From Algoriphagus hitonicola (GTDB lineage Bacteria; Bacteroidota; Bacteroidia; Cytophagales; Cyclobacteriaceae), in the NCBI RefSeq assembly GCF_900113375.1, contig NZ_FOPC01000003.1:285376-349375 (forward strand): a stretch of DNA of 64,000 nt, read 5' to 3'. The notes beneath the pieces are model-generated. The model was not told the DNA's origin. It did no database searches and was given only the letters and a program-made list of their open reading frames with translations. Positions 27,477-36,096 of the stretch are shown here, piece by piece. Within the stretch, counting starts at the first letter, position 1. Every line of letters begins with the position of its first letter. Made by a program: the position numbers and the translations under genes.

Positions 27477-29054
27477 TTAAAAATCTGACGGTTTCGTATT
27501 TGGATTCATAAAGTCATCCATATCGTCATTTGCACGGCTTGACATTTTGATGGTGTTTGGACGATCAAAATCTGAAGCCCCACTCGATGCAGGAGTGAAT
27601 TTACCTCCATACGGTAAATCGGCGCCCGGTTTTTCAGGGAAATTTCCAAAATTATCCAAATCTGTAAACTTGGTGTATTTGCCGATAAACCGAAGTTTCA
27701 CATTTTCCAATGATCCATTCCGGTGTTTGGCGATAATTACCTCACCTACCCCCAAGGTAGAGTTGTGATCCTCGTCTTCGGTAATTCCGTAGTACTCCGG
27801 ACGATAGAGGAACATGACCATATCGGCATCTTGCTCGATCGAACCTGATTCTCGGAGATCAGAAAGCTGAGGTCGTTTATCTCCCCCTCGCGTTTCCACC
27901 GCTCGGGAAAGCTGCGAAAGCGCAATCACAGGAATACTGAGTTCCTTGGCAATCTTCTTCAATGCCCGCGAAATACTCGCAATTTCTTGCTCCCGATTAC
28001 CTGATCCGCCTTTTCCGGTATCACCCGACATCAGCTGAAGGTAATCGACCACCACCATTTGAATATCGTGTTGGGCTTTGAGTTTTCTACATTTTGCCCG
28101 CAGCTCCAAAATAGACAATGCCGGCGTATCATCCACAAAAAGTGGAGCTTTGGAAAGTTTGGCCGTTTTGTGGACCAACTGCGCCCATTCGTGCTCTGCG
28201 AGAGAACCTTTTTTGATTTTTTCGGAATCCAATTCCGCTTCAGAAGCAATCAGACGATTGACCAATTGGACTGAGGACATCTCCAAGGAGAATATCGCCA
28301 CAGGTTTATTGTGATCCACGGCGGCATTTCGCAAAACCGATAATACAAAAGCCGTCTTCCCCATCGCCGGACGTGCAGCGATAATTACCAAATCGGATTT
28401 TTGCCAACCCGATGTCACTCGATCCAAGGCTGTAAATCCGGAAGGAACTCCGGTAAGCCCGTCTTTTTGATCTTTTTTGGCCTCCATCTCCGCAATGGCT
28501 TCCCGCATAATGGATTTCATATCCGAATAATTCTTCCGGATATTTTTTTCGGAAATCTCAAAAAGAGACTGCTCCATTTTATCCAAAAGCTCAAAAACAT
28601 CCGTCGTTTCCTCAAAAGCATCCCGTTGAATATCAGAAGCTATTTTGATCATTTCACGCTTGATGGACTGCTCAGTGATGATTCGGGCGTGATATTCAAT
28701 ATTGGCAGCGGAAGAAACTTTGGAGGTGAGTTCGGTAATGTAAAATGCACCACCAGCTACTTCCAGCGTGCCATTACGACGAAGCTGGGCGGTCACGGTC
28801 AACAAATCAATCGGCTGAGAATCCGTAAAAAGATCCAAAATCGCCTGAAAAATGACTTGATGGGCGTCTTTGTAAAAAGATTCTACTTTCAGAATATCAA
28901 TGACATTGGTCAGCGCATCTTTCTCAAGCATCAAAGCTCCAAGGACTGCCTCCTCAAGATCAATGGCCTGAGGGGGGATTTTTCCCAGCGAGGAGGGATT
29001 TTCAAAAGTGGGCTTCTTTCGGGGAATACGTTGGTTGGTTGGCTTATCGGACAT
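27477..29054 (-). CDS. dnaB: Replicative DNA helicase DnaB
   Basis: A 525-residue hexameric helicase that unwinds DNA at the replication fork. The N-terminal domain begins with PPQAIDLEEAVLGALMLEKDAL near residue 27; the RecA-like C-terminal domain has Walker A in IIAARPAMGKTAF near 230, Walker B in VVVDYLQLMSG near 338 and the DLRESGSIEQDADMVMFLYRPEYY element. No intein interrupts it. The tail after residue 480 is Ser/Asp/Asn-rich and probably disordered. Upstream, TAAGTTTG (complement of 29102-29109) resembles a -7 box. Confidence 0.96.
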   Translation of the reverse strand: MSDKPTNQRIPRKKPTFENPSSLGKIPPQAIDLEEAVLGALMLEKDALTNVIDILKVESFYKDAHQVIFQAILDLFTDSQPIDLLTVTAQLRRNGTLEVAGGAFYITELTSKVSSAANIEYHARIITEQSIKREMIKIASDIQRDAFEETTDVFELLDKMEQSLFEISEKNIRKNYSDMKSIMREAIAEMEAKKDQKDGLTGVPSGFTALDRVTSGWQKSDLVIIAARPAMGKTAFVLSVLRNAAVDHNKPVAIFSLEMSSVQLVNRLIASEAELDSEKIKKGSLAEHEWAQLVHKTAKLSKAPLFVDDTPALSILELRAKCRKLKAQHDIQMVVVDYLQLMSGDTGKGGSGNREQEIASISRALKKIAKELSIPVIALSQLSRAVETRGGDKRPQLSDLRESGSIEQDADMVMFLYRPEYYGITEDEDHNSTLGVGEVIIAKHRNGSLENVKLRFIGKYTKFTDLDNFGNFPEKPGADLPYGGKFTPASSGASDFDRPNTIKMSSRANDDMDDFMNPNTKPSDF

Positions 29055-29119
29055 CTAACAAATGTATCGGCTTTCGGTCAAGAGTTTTAAACAATTTTTC
29101 CCAAACTTATCAACAAAAA

Positions 29120-29827
29120 TCAATCCACCTGAGGATCATAGGATTTGTAATACACCCCATTTCTATATCCTCGAAACATACTGCATAGCATCGCCCAGGT
29201 AAAATGCCACAGCATCTCCGAAAGTGGAATATTCAGTATTCTCACCCCAAGAATTGGTTTTTCCAGCATTCCATACTTGGTCCAGAAATCCGGAAAAAGC
29301 AGATTGAAATTGATAAAGTAAATAATAAAGGAAATCCCCAAGGTAAGAAAGGCCGACTGAATAGAAATACCAATCAAGTCCGGCCGCTGAATCCATATGT
29401 AAACTGACAGCAGAAAAAAGGTAATAAAGGTGACGTAGCCCGAATGAAAACCCAATCCAATACTGAATAAGGTCAAGCTCCCACTACCCAAAAGAAATAA
29501 AATAAAGAAATGAAAATTCTTTGCAGGCTCTTCGCGTTCAAAATCGATTTCTTTTCTAGTGTAAGCGGTATGGATATATCCTCCTACCCCGAAAAGCGCA
29601 AATCCAATGATGAAATCTTCGATCCCGATCATGCCTCCATCGGAAAATAAAGTGGGCGGCCTCCAGTAATCCCTAAAATACCAAACCTCAGCAATTACCC
29701 CCATGATTCCGCCGATAAAGCCCACTTTGATCATTCCACTTTTCCACGGAGTTTTCCAAAATACACCCAGCCAAGCCAGCATATACAAAAGCGCCAGGGA
29801 CAGGTAGGCAAATTTATAATCAAGCAT
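29120..29827 (-). CDS. Polytopic membrane protein, lycopene-cyclase-domain-like
   Basis: A 235-residue integral membrane protein with about seven helices. It shows two similar halves, each with an acidic motif after a turn: GMIGIEDFIIGFALFG near 66-81 and NIPLSEMLWHFTWAM near 196-210. That duplicated layout and the length recall CrtYcd-type lycopene cyclases, where PxEE motifs occur twice, but the motifs here are IED and LSE and the match is loose. No carotenoid gene is adjacent; the CrtA-like gene is 29 kb away. It might be unrelated. Start is ATG complementary to 29825-29827. Confidence 0.45.
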   Translation of the reverse strand: MLDYKFAYLSLALLYMLAWLGVFWKTPWKSGMIKVGFIGGIMGVIAEVWYFRDYWRPPTLFSDGGMIGIEDFIIGFALFGVGGYIHTAYTRKEIDFEREEPAKNFHFFILFLLGSGSLTLFSIGLGFHSGYVTFITFFLLSVYIWIQRPDLIGISIQSAFLTLGISFIIYFINFNLLFPDFWTKYGMLEKPILGVRILNIPLSEMLWHFTWAMLCSMFRGYRNGVYYKSYDPQVD

Positions 29828-30014
29828 AAGGAAAAATTTATGACGCGAAATTAGGGCATTTTAAAAGATCTTCAAGAGTAAAAAAGCAAAAGCTGCTTTT
29901 GAAAATGAATTCATTGGATTCATTCAAAAATAAACGACCGCTCACTGACAAAAATAATCCCGAAACATCCCGCTCAATTTTCAAAATCAATTCCGATCAC
30001 CCAAAAAATATAAC

Positions 30015-30022
30015 TAAGTTTG
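30015..30022 (+). promoter_or_regulatory. Candidate -7 box
   Basis: TAAGTTTG matches TAnnTTTG, 19 bases before the ATG at 30042, which fits a short leader for the Mpl-like gene. The -33 element is weak. Confidence 0.45.
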
Positions 30023-30041
30023 AAGCAAGAGAAAACCAAAA

Positions 30042-31403
30042 ATGAAGAACTACCACTTTATTGCAATCGGAGGGGCTGTCATGCACAATTTGGCACTTGC
30101 CTTGGTCCAAAAGGGATATCAGGTAACTGGTTCCGACGATGAAATCTACGAACCTTCCCGCTCCAGACTGGATCGGGCTGGAATCCTCCCTCATTCCTAC
30201 GGTTGGTTTCCTGAGAAAATCACCACTCAACTCGATGGAATTATCCTGGGTATGCATGCCCGAATTGATAATCCTGAACTCGTCCGAGCGCGTGAACTCG
30301 GAATCCCTGTCTATTCCTTCCCTGAATTCATTTATAATCAGAGTAAAAACAAAAAGCGCGTAGTCATAGCAGGTTCACATGGCAAAACATCCATCACCTC
30401 GATAATTCTCCATGTGCTCAAAGACCAAGGAGTAAACTTCGATTATTTGGTGGGGGCTCAGATTGAGGGATTTGACTTGATGGTCCGGCTTTCTGATGCT
30501 CCGATCATCATTATCGAAGGAGACGAATACCTCACTTCTCCCCTCGATCGTAGACCAAAGTTTTTTCATTACCAGCATGACATTGCTTTGCTATCAGGAA
30601 TTGCCTGGGACCATTTCAATGTATTCCCGGATTTTGAGGAATACAAAGATCAATTCCGCCAATTCATCAATCTGACTCCCGAAAAGGGAGAAATTATTTA
30701 CTGCGAGGCAGATCCATTGGTCAAAGACGCTATCGAAAAAAGTACGGTCAAGGGAAAGAAAAATCCCTACCATGCGCATCCCGCGACGATTAAGAATGGA
30801 AAGACTTTTTTGACCGTGCAAGAAAATAAAATCCCTATCCATCTTTTTGGGGAGCATAATCTGCAAAATCTCCAAGGTGCTAAAAAAATCTGTGAGGCTT
30901 TGGGGTTGACCGAAAGTCAATTTTATGATTCCATACAAACCTTTAAAGGTGCTGCAAAACGTCTGGAACTCATTAAATCACAAGAGGATCGGGCCCTGTA
31001 CAGAGATTTTGCCCATGCTCCATCCAAACTCAAAGCGACAGCTTCTGCGGTTAAAAATCAATTCCCAGACCGGCAATTAATTGCTGTCCAGGAATTGCAT
31101 ACCTACTCTTCGCTCAATAAGGATTTTCTGCCAAATTATGCCGGCAGCATGGATTCGGCGGATCAAGCAATCATTTATTTAAATCCTCACGCAGTCGCCT
31201 TAAAAAAACTGGAATTGATGGATGAGGAGACGTTGAGAAAAGGTTTTGAACGGAACGATTTAAAATTATTCACTGATAGTCAAGCTTTAAAATCGTACCT
31301 TGAAGGCCTGAATTACGCCAATAGCAATTTACTGTTGATGAGTTCGGGAAATTACGACAATATGGATCTCCAGGGGATCTTGATAAAATTTGAAGAAAAA
31401 TGA
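30042..31403 (+). CDS. mpl: Mur ligase family, Mpl-like UDP-MurNAc tripeptide ligase
   Basis: A 453-residue ATP-dependent ligase. HFIAIGGAVMHNLALAL at residues 5-21 is the N-terminal UDP-binding loop in the Mpl form rather than the MurC form; VVIAGSHGKTSITS at 107-120 is the ATP P-loop, with IIIEGDEYLTSPLDRRPKF near 155 and YRDFAHAPSKLKATASAV near 318. Mpl reuses murein tripeptides by joining them to UDP-MurNAc during wall recycling; Bacteroidota homologues are often labelled peptidoglycan synthetase. Its stop overlaps the start of the exonuclease gene by four bases (ATGA). Confidence 0.82.
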   Translation: MKNYHFIAIGGAVMHNLALALVQKGYQVTGSDDEIYEPSRSRLDRAGILPHSYGWFPEKITTQLDGIILGMHARIDNPELVRARELGIPVYSFPEFIYNQSKNKKRVVIAGSHGKTSITSIILHVLKDQGVNFDYLVGAQIEGFDLMVRLSDAPIIIIEGDEYLTSPLDRRPKFFHYQHDIALLSGIAWDHFNVFPDFEEYKDQFRQFINLTPEKGEIIYCEADPLVKDAIEKSTVKGKKNPYHAHPATIKNGKTFLTVQENKIPIHLFGEHNLQNLQGAKKICEALGLTESQFYDSIQTFKGAAKRLELIKSQEDRALYRDFAHAPSKLKATASAVKNQFPDRQLIAVQELHTYSSLNKDFLPNYAGSMDSADQAIIYLNPHAVALKKLELMDEETLRKGFERNDLKLFTDSQALKSYLEGLNYANSNLLLMSSGNYDNMDLQGILIKFEEK

Positions 31404-32206
31404 AATTGAATTTAAGAAACGAGGTAGTATTTTTTGATTTGGAAGCCACAGGTACCAATGTGGGCACGGATCGTATCGTGGAGATTTCTATGGTAAAAGT
31501 AAAGCCTGACGGAGGTCAAACCATTTATACCAAGCAGGTCAATCCGGGCATTCCTATTCCGATGGAGGCTTCTCTGATTCACGGGATTTATGACAAGGAT
31601 GTCAAAAACGCCCCAACTTTCAAAGACCTGGCAAAAGACATTCATCAATTTATCGGTTCGGCTGATTTGGCTGGATTCAATGTTTTGAAATATGATATCC
31701 CACTTTTAGTCGAAGAGTTTCTTAGAGCAGGAATTGATTTTGACTTGGATAAGCGAAATCTCCTGGATGCTCAGAAGATCTTTTTTATGATGGAAAAGCG
31801 GAATCTGACCGCGGCTTATAAGTTTTATTGTAACAAAACGCTGGAAAATGCCCACAGTGCCGAAGCAGATACGCTGGCAACTCTAGACGTGTTCAGAGCT
31901 CAGGTCGAGCGCTATGTAGGCGAAGAAGTAGAAGATCTTCAGGGGAACAAGATTGGGATTTTTGAAAATGACATGAAAAAACTTCATGAACTTCTCAATG
32001 AAAAAATGATTGATCTTGCCGGTCGATTTATCTACAATTCAGAAGGAGTCGAAATCTTTAACTTTGGCAAGCATAAGGGAAAAACCATCGAGCAAGTCCT
32101 CAAAGAAGAACCGGGCTATTATGACTGGATGATGCGGGGAGATTTCCCGCTGGATACCAAGCGAAAACTCACTCAAGTCAGACTGAGATCCCTTACTCAT
32201 CGATAA
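31400..32206 (+). CDS. DnaQ-like 3'-5' exonuclease with ExoX-like C-terminal domain
   Basis: A 268-residue nuclease. FFDLEATGTNVGTDRIVEIS holds the Asp13/Glu15 metal pair of motif I; LAGFNVLKYDIPLLVEEF is motif II and HSAEADTLATLDVF motif III, completing a DEDDh-type exonuclease domain. After a helical linker, FNFGKHKGKTIEQVL and YDWMMRGDFPLDTK near 210-250 match the small C-terminal domain found in ExoX-like proteins. A role in repair or RNA/DNA trimming is likely; being the replicative epsilon subunit is less likely. Translationally coupled to mpl by a four-base overlap. Confidence 0.88.
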   Translation: MKLNLRNEVVFFDLEATGTNVGTDRIVEISMVKVKPDGGQTIYTKQVNPGIPIPMEASLIHGIYDKDVKNAPTFKDLAKDIHQFIGSADLAGFNVLKYDIPLLVEEFLRAGIDFDLDKRNLLDAQKIFFMMEKRNLTAAYKFYCNKTLENAHSAEADTLATLDVFRAQVERYVGEEVEDLQGNKIGIFENDMKKLHELLNEKMIDLAGRFIYNSEGVEIFNFGKHKGKTIEQVLKEEPGYYDWMMRGDFPLDTKRKLTQVRLRSLTHR

Positions 32207-32246
32207 AAAAAAGCCCTGAAAGTTTTAAATTTTCAGGGCTTTTTTT
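32207..32246. terminator. Bidirectional intrinsic terminator
   Basis: AAAAGCCCTGAAA pairs with TTTCAGGGCTTTT, flanked by A and T runs, separating the exonuclease gene from the convergent M48 protease gene. Confidence 0.9.
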
Positions 32247-32250
32247 GGTG

Positions 32251-33045
32251 TTATTTGGCTTGCTCGTAATATTCCATCGCCTTTTTCATATTTGCATTCA
32301 GGCGCTCAATCCGTCGATCCGGACCGGGGTGAGTGGAGAGAAACTCCGGCGGCGCTTCTCCTCCGGCAGCTGACATTCGCTCCCAAAATACTGGGGCCTC
32401 TCGGGGATCATATCCTGCCATTGCCATAAATAAAAGACCCAATTCATCGGCCTCCAATTCGTGCTTTCTGGAGAATTTTAGCATTCCCAACTGACTACCG
32501 ATACCTACTGACTGAAGAAGTAATTGTTGCATCATCGTTGGATTTTGACCCATAGCCGCTGAGAATATGCTCAACCCTAGGTTGGCTGCCATTCCATTTG
32601 ACATCCGCTCCTGTGAATGGGATGCCACTGCATGAGCAATCTCATGGCCCATTACGACTGCAATGCCGGTTTCATTTTTGGTAATGGGTAAAATTCCCGT
32701 ATAAAACGCAACTTTTCCTCCCGGCATACACCAAGCATTGATTTGCTCTGATTCCAATAGGTTGAATTCCCAGTCAAATTCATCGACTATGTCACCATAT
32801 CCTTCTTGAACCAGAAAATTTTCAACTGCCTTGGAAATACGACTTCCTACTTCGACCACTTTTCTGCCGTCAGCAGTATTTGTTAGGACTTTTCCTTCAT
32901 TAATGACACTGTCGTATTGCTCATTGACCAAAGGCATGATTTCTTCATGAGAAACCGCCGAAAGTCTACTTCTTCCTGTAATCGGCACTTTCGAACAAGC
33001 ATCCAATAACAGGACTAAAATGAAAATGGCTATAACTCTCTTCAT
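32251..33045 (-). CDS. M48-family metalloprotease lipoprotein (LoiP/BepA-like)
   Basis: A 274-residue zinc protease anchored by lipid. From the ATG at 33043-33045 the signal MKRVIAIFILVLLLDAC ends in the lipobox DAC (Cys17), followed by SKVPITGR, a motif typical of periplasmic M48 lipoproteins. The zinc site is HEIAHAVASHSQ near 128-139, with the downstream Glu ligand in SRKHELEADELGL. Such proteases police outer-membrane protein folding. An upstream in-frame ATG (to 33081) would add 12 residues ahead of the signal and is less likely. Confidence 0.92.
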   Translation of the reverse strand: MKRVIAIFILVLLLDACSKVPITGRSRLSAVSHEEIMPLVNEQYDSVINEGKVLTNTADGRKVVEVGSRISKAVENFLVQEGYGDIVDEFDWEFNLLESEQINAWCMPGGKVAFYTGILPITKNETGIAVVMGHEIAHAVASHSQERMSNGMAANLGLSIFSAAMGQNPTMMQQLLLQSVGIGSQLGMLKFSRKHELEADELGLLFMAMAGYDPREAPVFWERMSAAGGEAPPEFLSTHPGPDRRIERLNANMKKAMEYYEQAK

Positions 33046-33190
33046 AATTTCTAAAACATTTATTTCAAATAGATATAACAATTACAATGCAAGATAATAC
33101 GAATGCGATCAAGTATTTTTCAAATATTTCTCAAGAGCCCGTCTATTCGTTATATTCAATACTTTGACCCGAAAATATTATCGAAATCCC

Positions 33191-33676
33191 ATGAATCTAA
33201 ATTCTGCCGCTCGCGAATACCAAAGAAAAATGACCCATCCTGTCATTTTTTGGTTTGCCATGCTTGTCAAACTTCCATCAGCAGTTTTTTGGCGATTAAA
33301 AATCAAAAATCTCGATTCAGAGGTCTGCCAGGTGAGTATTCCTTATTTTTGGAGATCACAAAACCCCTTCCGGTCCATCTATTTTGCTGCACTAGCAGGA
33401 GCAGCCGAACTCAGCACAGGAGCACTTTGTCAGCTTGCTTTGGCAGGAAAAGGTTCGTTTAGCATGTTGGTTGTTGATTTTAGAGCAGAGTATTTCAAAA
33501 AAGCCAATCAAAAAATCACTTTTACCTGTGATCAAGGAGCGGAATTATTCAAATTAATAGAGGCTTTAGAAGTGAATCAATCCAATCAATTAACGATGAT
33601 TTCTGAGGGAAAAAATCCCGTAGGAGAGCTCGTTGCCCGTTTTCATGTCACATGGTCATTTAAGCGAAAAGCTTAA
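33191..33676 (+). CDS. DUF4442 hotdog-fold protein
   Basis: A 161-residue cytoplasmic protein of the DUF4442 family, related to hotdog thioesterases: HPVIFWFAMLVKLPSAVFW near residue 16, then VSIPYFWRSQNPFRSIYFAALAGAAELSTGAL, where the long helix carries the expected acidic residue. A substrate of the acyl-thioester type is likely but not proven. An in-frame TTG at 33164 could extend it by nine residues; the ATG at 33191 is preferred. It converges on the next gene, the two stops overlapping by four bases. Confidence 0.78.
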   Translation: MNLNSAAREYQRKMTHPVIFWFAMLVKLPSAVFWRLKIKNLDSEVCQVSIPYFWRSQNPFRSIYFAALAGAAELSTGALCQLALAGKGSFSMLVVDFRAEYFKKANQKITFTCDQGAELFKLIEALEVNQSNQLTMISEGKNPVGELVARFHVTWSFKRKA

Positions 33677-34416
33677 TCCATATAAGTCGTCTCGATTTCA
33701 ATAAACTGCCGCAACTGATTATAGACCCGGCTTTCGCTCCAATCCAAAAATTCGTGGGATGCATGAAATTGGTTAAACCGGATAATTAATTCATTCCAAT
33801 CCTCTGAACTTATCTGAAAATCTTCCTTTAGCTTGGCTTTTATTGAATCAGATTCAATGATTGAATAATATCCTACTCTTCGTTTATGCCATTCCTGTTT
33901 TCTGGCATATTCCCGTGCATATCGGGCTTTTTTGGTGAAATAAGAAATCACTCCGCTAAATGCGATCCCGCCCGATCCATCTCCTCGATTGATGGGGCCG
34001 GCGATTACCTCCCCTTTTCGAGATGGCGACTCAACTTCATTTTCATCTCTGAGTACCAATCTCCCATCTTTAAATCGGTATGAATACGCAGGGGATCTAA
34101 CCTCAAAAGTCGGTAGGAATCTAGCCTTGTCCTGAATTTCGATCATTAAAAAGCGCTCCTTTCCCAAGGGAATCTTCTGGGAAACGAATCCTTCGAATTC
34201 TACCAATAAAGTATCTCCTACGACGCCTTGGACAGAAAAATAACCGCGCTGATTGGTCGTGCTAGTAGACTCGCGATCCAAAACTCTAACCGTGACGCCT
34301 TCCATCACTTGCCGATCATTGGCATCCAGGACATTTCCCGAATAGGTCGTCTGCCCAAGGGCGAAAGAAGCCCATCCAAATCCAATGATCAGAAATAAAA
34401 GGCGCAGGATTTTCAT
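33673..34416 (-). CDS. Exported protein with carboxypeptidase-regulatory-like domain
   Basis: A 247-residue exported protein. Residues 1-21 are a signal peptide (ending FALGQ). Residues about 25-105 form a CarboxypepD_reg-like beta domain: YSGNVLDANDRQVMEGVTVRVL, then NQRGYFSVQGVVGDTLLVEFEGF. This domain usually sits at the front of TonB-dependent receptors, but here it is followed only by about 140 residues with a helical, charged C-terminus, so it is a stand-alone surface or periplasmic protein. Possibly a unit with the lipoprotein gene 55 bases upstream. Confidence 0.82.
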   Translation of the reverse strand: MKILRLLFLIIGFGWASFALGQTTYSGNVLDANDRQVMEGVTVRVLDRESTSTTNQRGYFSVQGVVGDTLLVEFEGFVSQKIPLGKERFLMIEIQDKARFLPTFEVRSPAYSYRFKDGRLVLRDENEVESPSRKGEVIAGPINRGDGSGGIAFSGVISYFTKKARYAREYARKQEWHKRRVGYYSIIESDSIKAKLKEDFQISSEDWNELIIRFNQFHASHEFLDWSESRVYNQLRQFIEIETTYMD

Positions 34417-34471
34417 TGCCTAAAATTAAGGCCAATCATTCAAAATCGCGTTTTCTGAGCGTTAAAGTTGC

Positions 34472-35146
34472 TTAATTGGAATTTTGTGACTGGATCGAAA
34501 TAAGCTGATCTGTACCCAAAAACTCCTCTTTTTCGGTGCGGTACCAAGACCTGTTTTTTGGAATTCTCAGCCCTTCAAACTCCACTAATCCTTCCAAAAA
34601 TATAATTTCCCCTTTTTGTTTCACCTCGTCCTGATAAAATTTATAAGCCTCCAGTTGTGCCGACTCTGGATCAAAATAAAAATACCAGGTATCCTTTTCA
34701 TAAGGAATACGCACTACTTGATAGGATTTCCCATCCAGGTCTTCCACAAGAATTTCCTCTTCGACTTTTGTCTCGGGATCCATCAACTTCATCGGTAATC
34801 CCCACAAATAGCTGTAATAATTCCGAAGCATCAGGGCTCGATCTTTTTTGATTTCTCCCTTAAAAACCTGTACGGAATCCTCCCAAACAATAAATTCCAA
34901 ATCATCATTTCGATAGTGAACTTTGTTTAATTGATTCTGAAAAGATACCTCATATCTCCTCGAGGCTCTTCCGTTGGGAAGACTGTCTTTTATCGAAAAA
35001 GTACCTGAAAAAGATCCCCACATCTGATTTGGATCATGAAACTGAATGGATTTCTCGACCAACTCTGTGGCGGATTCTACACTTCTCTCCTCAAATTGAC
35101 AGGAAGAAAAGCTTAAAATGACCAAAATCAGAAATAACTTGCGCAT
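34472..35146 (-). CDS. Lipoprotein, DUF6503-like
   Basis: A 224-residue lipoprotein: MRKLFLILVILSFSSC ends in lipobox SSC (Cys16). The mature region starts with SATELVEKSIQFHDPNQMWGSF, a pattern that I associate with the Bacteroidota-specific DUF6503 family, followed by a LolA-like succession of strands (VSFQNQLNKVHYRN, WYFYFDPESAQLEAYKFYQ). The function of the family is unknown; the fold may bind lipids like LolA or LolB, which is inference. Divergent from gluQRS with 32 bases between the start codons. Confidence 0.7.
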   Translation of the reverse strand: MRKLFLILVILSFSSCQFEERSVESATELVEKSIQFHDPNQMWGSFSGTFSIKDSLPNGRASRRYEVSFQNQLNKVHYRNDDLEFIVWEDSVQVFKGEIKKDRALMLRNYYSYLWGLPMKLMDPETKVEEEILVEDLDGKSYQVVRIPYEKDTWYFYFDPESAQLEAYKFYQDEVKQKGEIIFLEGLVEFEGLRIPKNRSWYRTEKEEFLGTDQLISIQSQNSN

Positions 35147-35178
35147 CGTTTTTTCTCCAATATATTTATTTTGACGAA

Positions 35179-36057
35179 ATGAAGTTTAACTTGACCAGAA
35201 TTGCTCCCACTCCCAGCGGGTTTTTACACCTTGGAAATGCCTATTCGTTTTTGCTAACCAAAGCTTTGGCAGAAAAAACAGGAGCAAAAATTCTCCTTCG
35301 GATCGATGATTTGGATCGGGAGCGCTATCGGTCGGAATACGTTCAGGACATCTTCGATAGTTTGGATTTTTTGGAAATTACTATCGATAAGGGACCAAAA
35401 AATCTGACTGAATTTGAAAAGGAATGGTCACAAATTCATCGACGACCGCTTTATGAACAAGCATTAGAAAAACTACAGGAAACAAGCCACATATTTGCCT
35501 GCACCTGTTCGCGAAAGAAAATCCAATCGATGGATTCCTCCGGATATTATTTAGGGCACTGTTTAGAAAGAAGAATACCGCTGGATCGGAAAGAAGCAGC
35601 TTGGAGAATCAATACCTTAATCGCCGATCTGATAGAATTTACCGAGTATCCCGATAGCAAAATCATTCAGCCCATTCCGTTGGATACCAGTTTTTTTATG
35701 GTTCGGAAAAAAGACCAAATGCCATCCTATCACATGACGTCTTTAGTAGATGACCACTATTTTGAGGTTGATTTAATCGTTCGTGGTCAGGATCTGTTTA
35801 GTTCAAGTATTGCTCAGACTTATCTGTCAGAAATAGTTGGTTTTAAGAAATTTAAAAATATCGTATTCTACCATCACCTCATCTTAAAAGATGCCCAAAA
35901 GAAAAAATTATCCAAATCAGATGGCGCCACTTCTATTCACCATTTGCGCAAAAGCGGAAAAAAGCTATCCGATGTTTTTAGACTGATTGGTGAAATGATG
36001 GGCTCAACAGTTCCCATTTCTAATATGGAGGATTTCAAAGGCATTTTATCTCTGTAA
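35179..36057 (+). CDS. gluQ: Glutamyl-queuosine tRNA(Asp) synthetase-like
   Basis: A 292-residue truncated glutamyl-tRNA synthetase homologue. It keeps the class I catalytic core, with RIAPTPSGFLHLGNAYS at residues 7-23 (HIGH equivalent HLGN) and KKLSKSDG near 258-265 (KMSKS equivalent), a CTCS plus YYLGHC zinc site near 109-128, but lacks the anticodon-binding domain. That matches GluQRS, which charges the queuosine at position 34 of tRNA-Asp with glutamate. It ends at a strong GC-rich bidirectional terminator. Confidence 0.88.
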   Translation: MKFNLTRIAPTPSGFLHLGNAYSFLLTKALAEKTGAKILLRIDDLDRERYRSEYVQDIFDSLDFLEITIDKGPKNLTEFEKEWSQIHRRPLYEQALEKLQETSHIFACTCSRKKIQSMDSSGYYLGHCLERRIPLDRKEAAWRINTLIADLIEFTEYPDSKIIQPIPLDTSFFMVRKKDQMPSYHMTSLVDDHYFEVDLIVRGQDLFSSSIAQTYLSEIVGFKKFKNIVFYHHLILKDAQKKKLSKSDGATSIHHLRKSGKKLSDVFRLIGEMMGSTVPISNMEDFKGILSL

Positions 36058-36059
36058 AA

Positions 36060-36094
36060 AAATGGCCCGAGTTAAGAAAAACCCGGGCCATTTT
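36060..36094. terminator. Bidirectional intrinsic terminator
   Basis: AATGGCCCG pairs with CGGGCCATT around a loop, with A-rich flank upstream and T residues downstream; it divides the GluQRS gene from the convergent S10 peptidase gene. Confidence 0.85.
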
Positions 36095-36096
36095 CA

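Noticed and set aside
29886..29904. Small inverted repeat (CAAAAGCTGCTTTTG) upstream of the mpl gene as a possible terminator
   Set aside because: The stem is short and AT-rich and no T-run follows; it may be an operator or chance.
33673..34416. Truncated TonB-dependent receptor
   Set aside because: The carboxypeptidase-regulatory-like domain is followed by a complete helical C-terminus and normal stop, with no plug or barrel remnant downstream.
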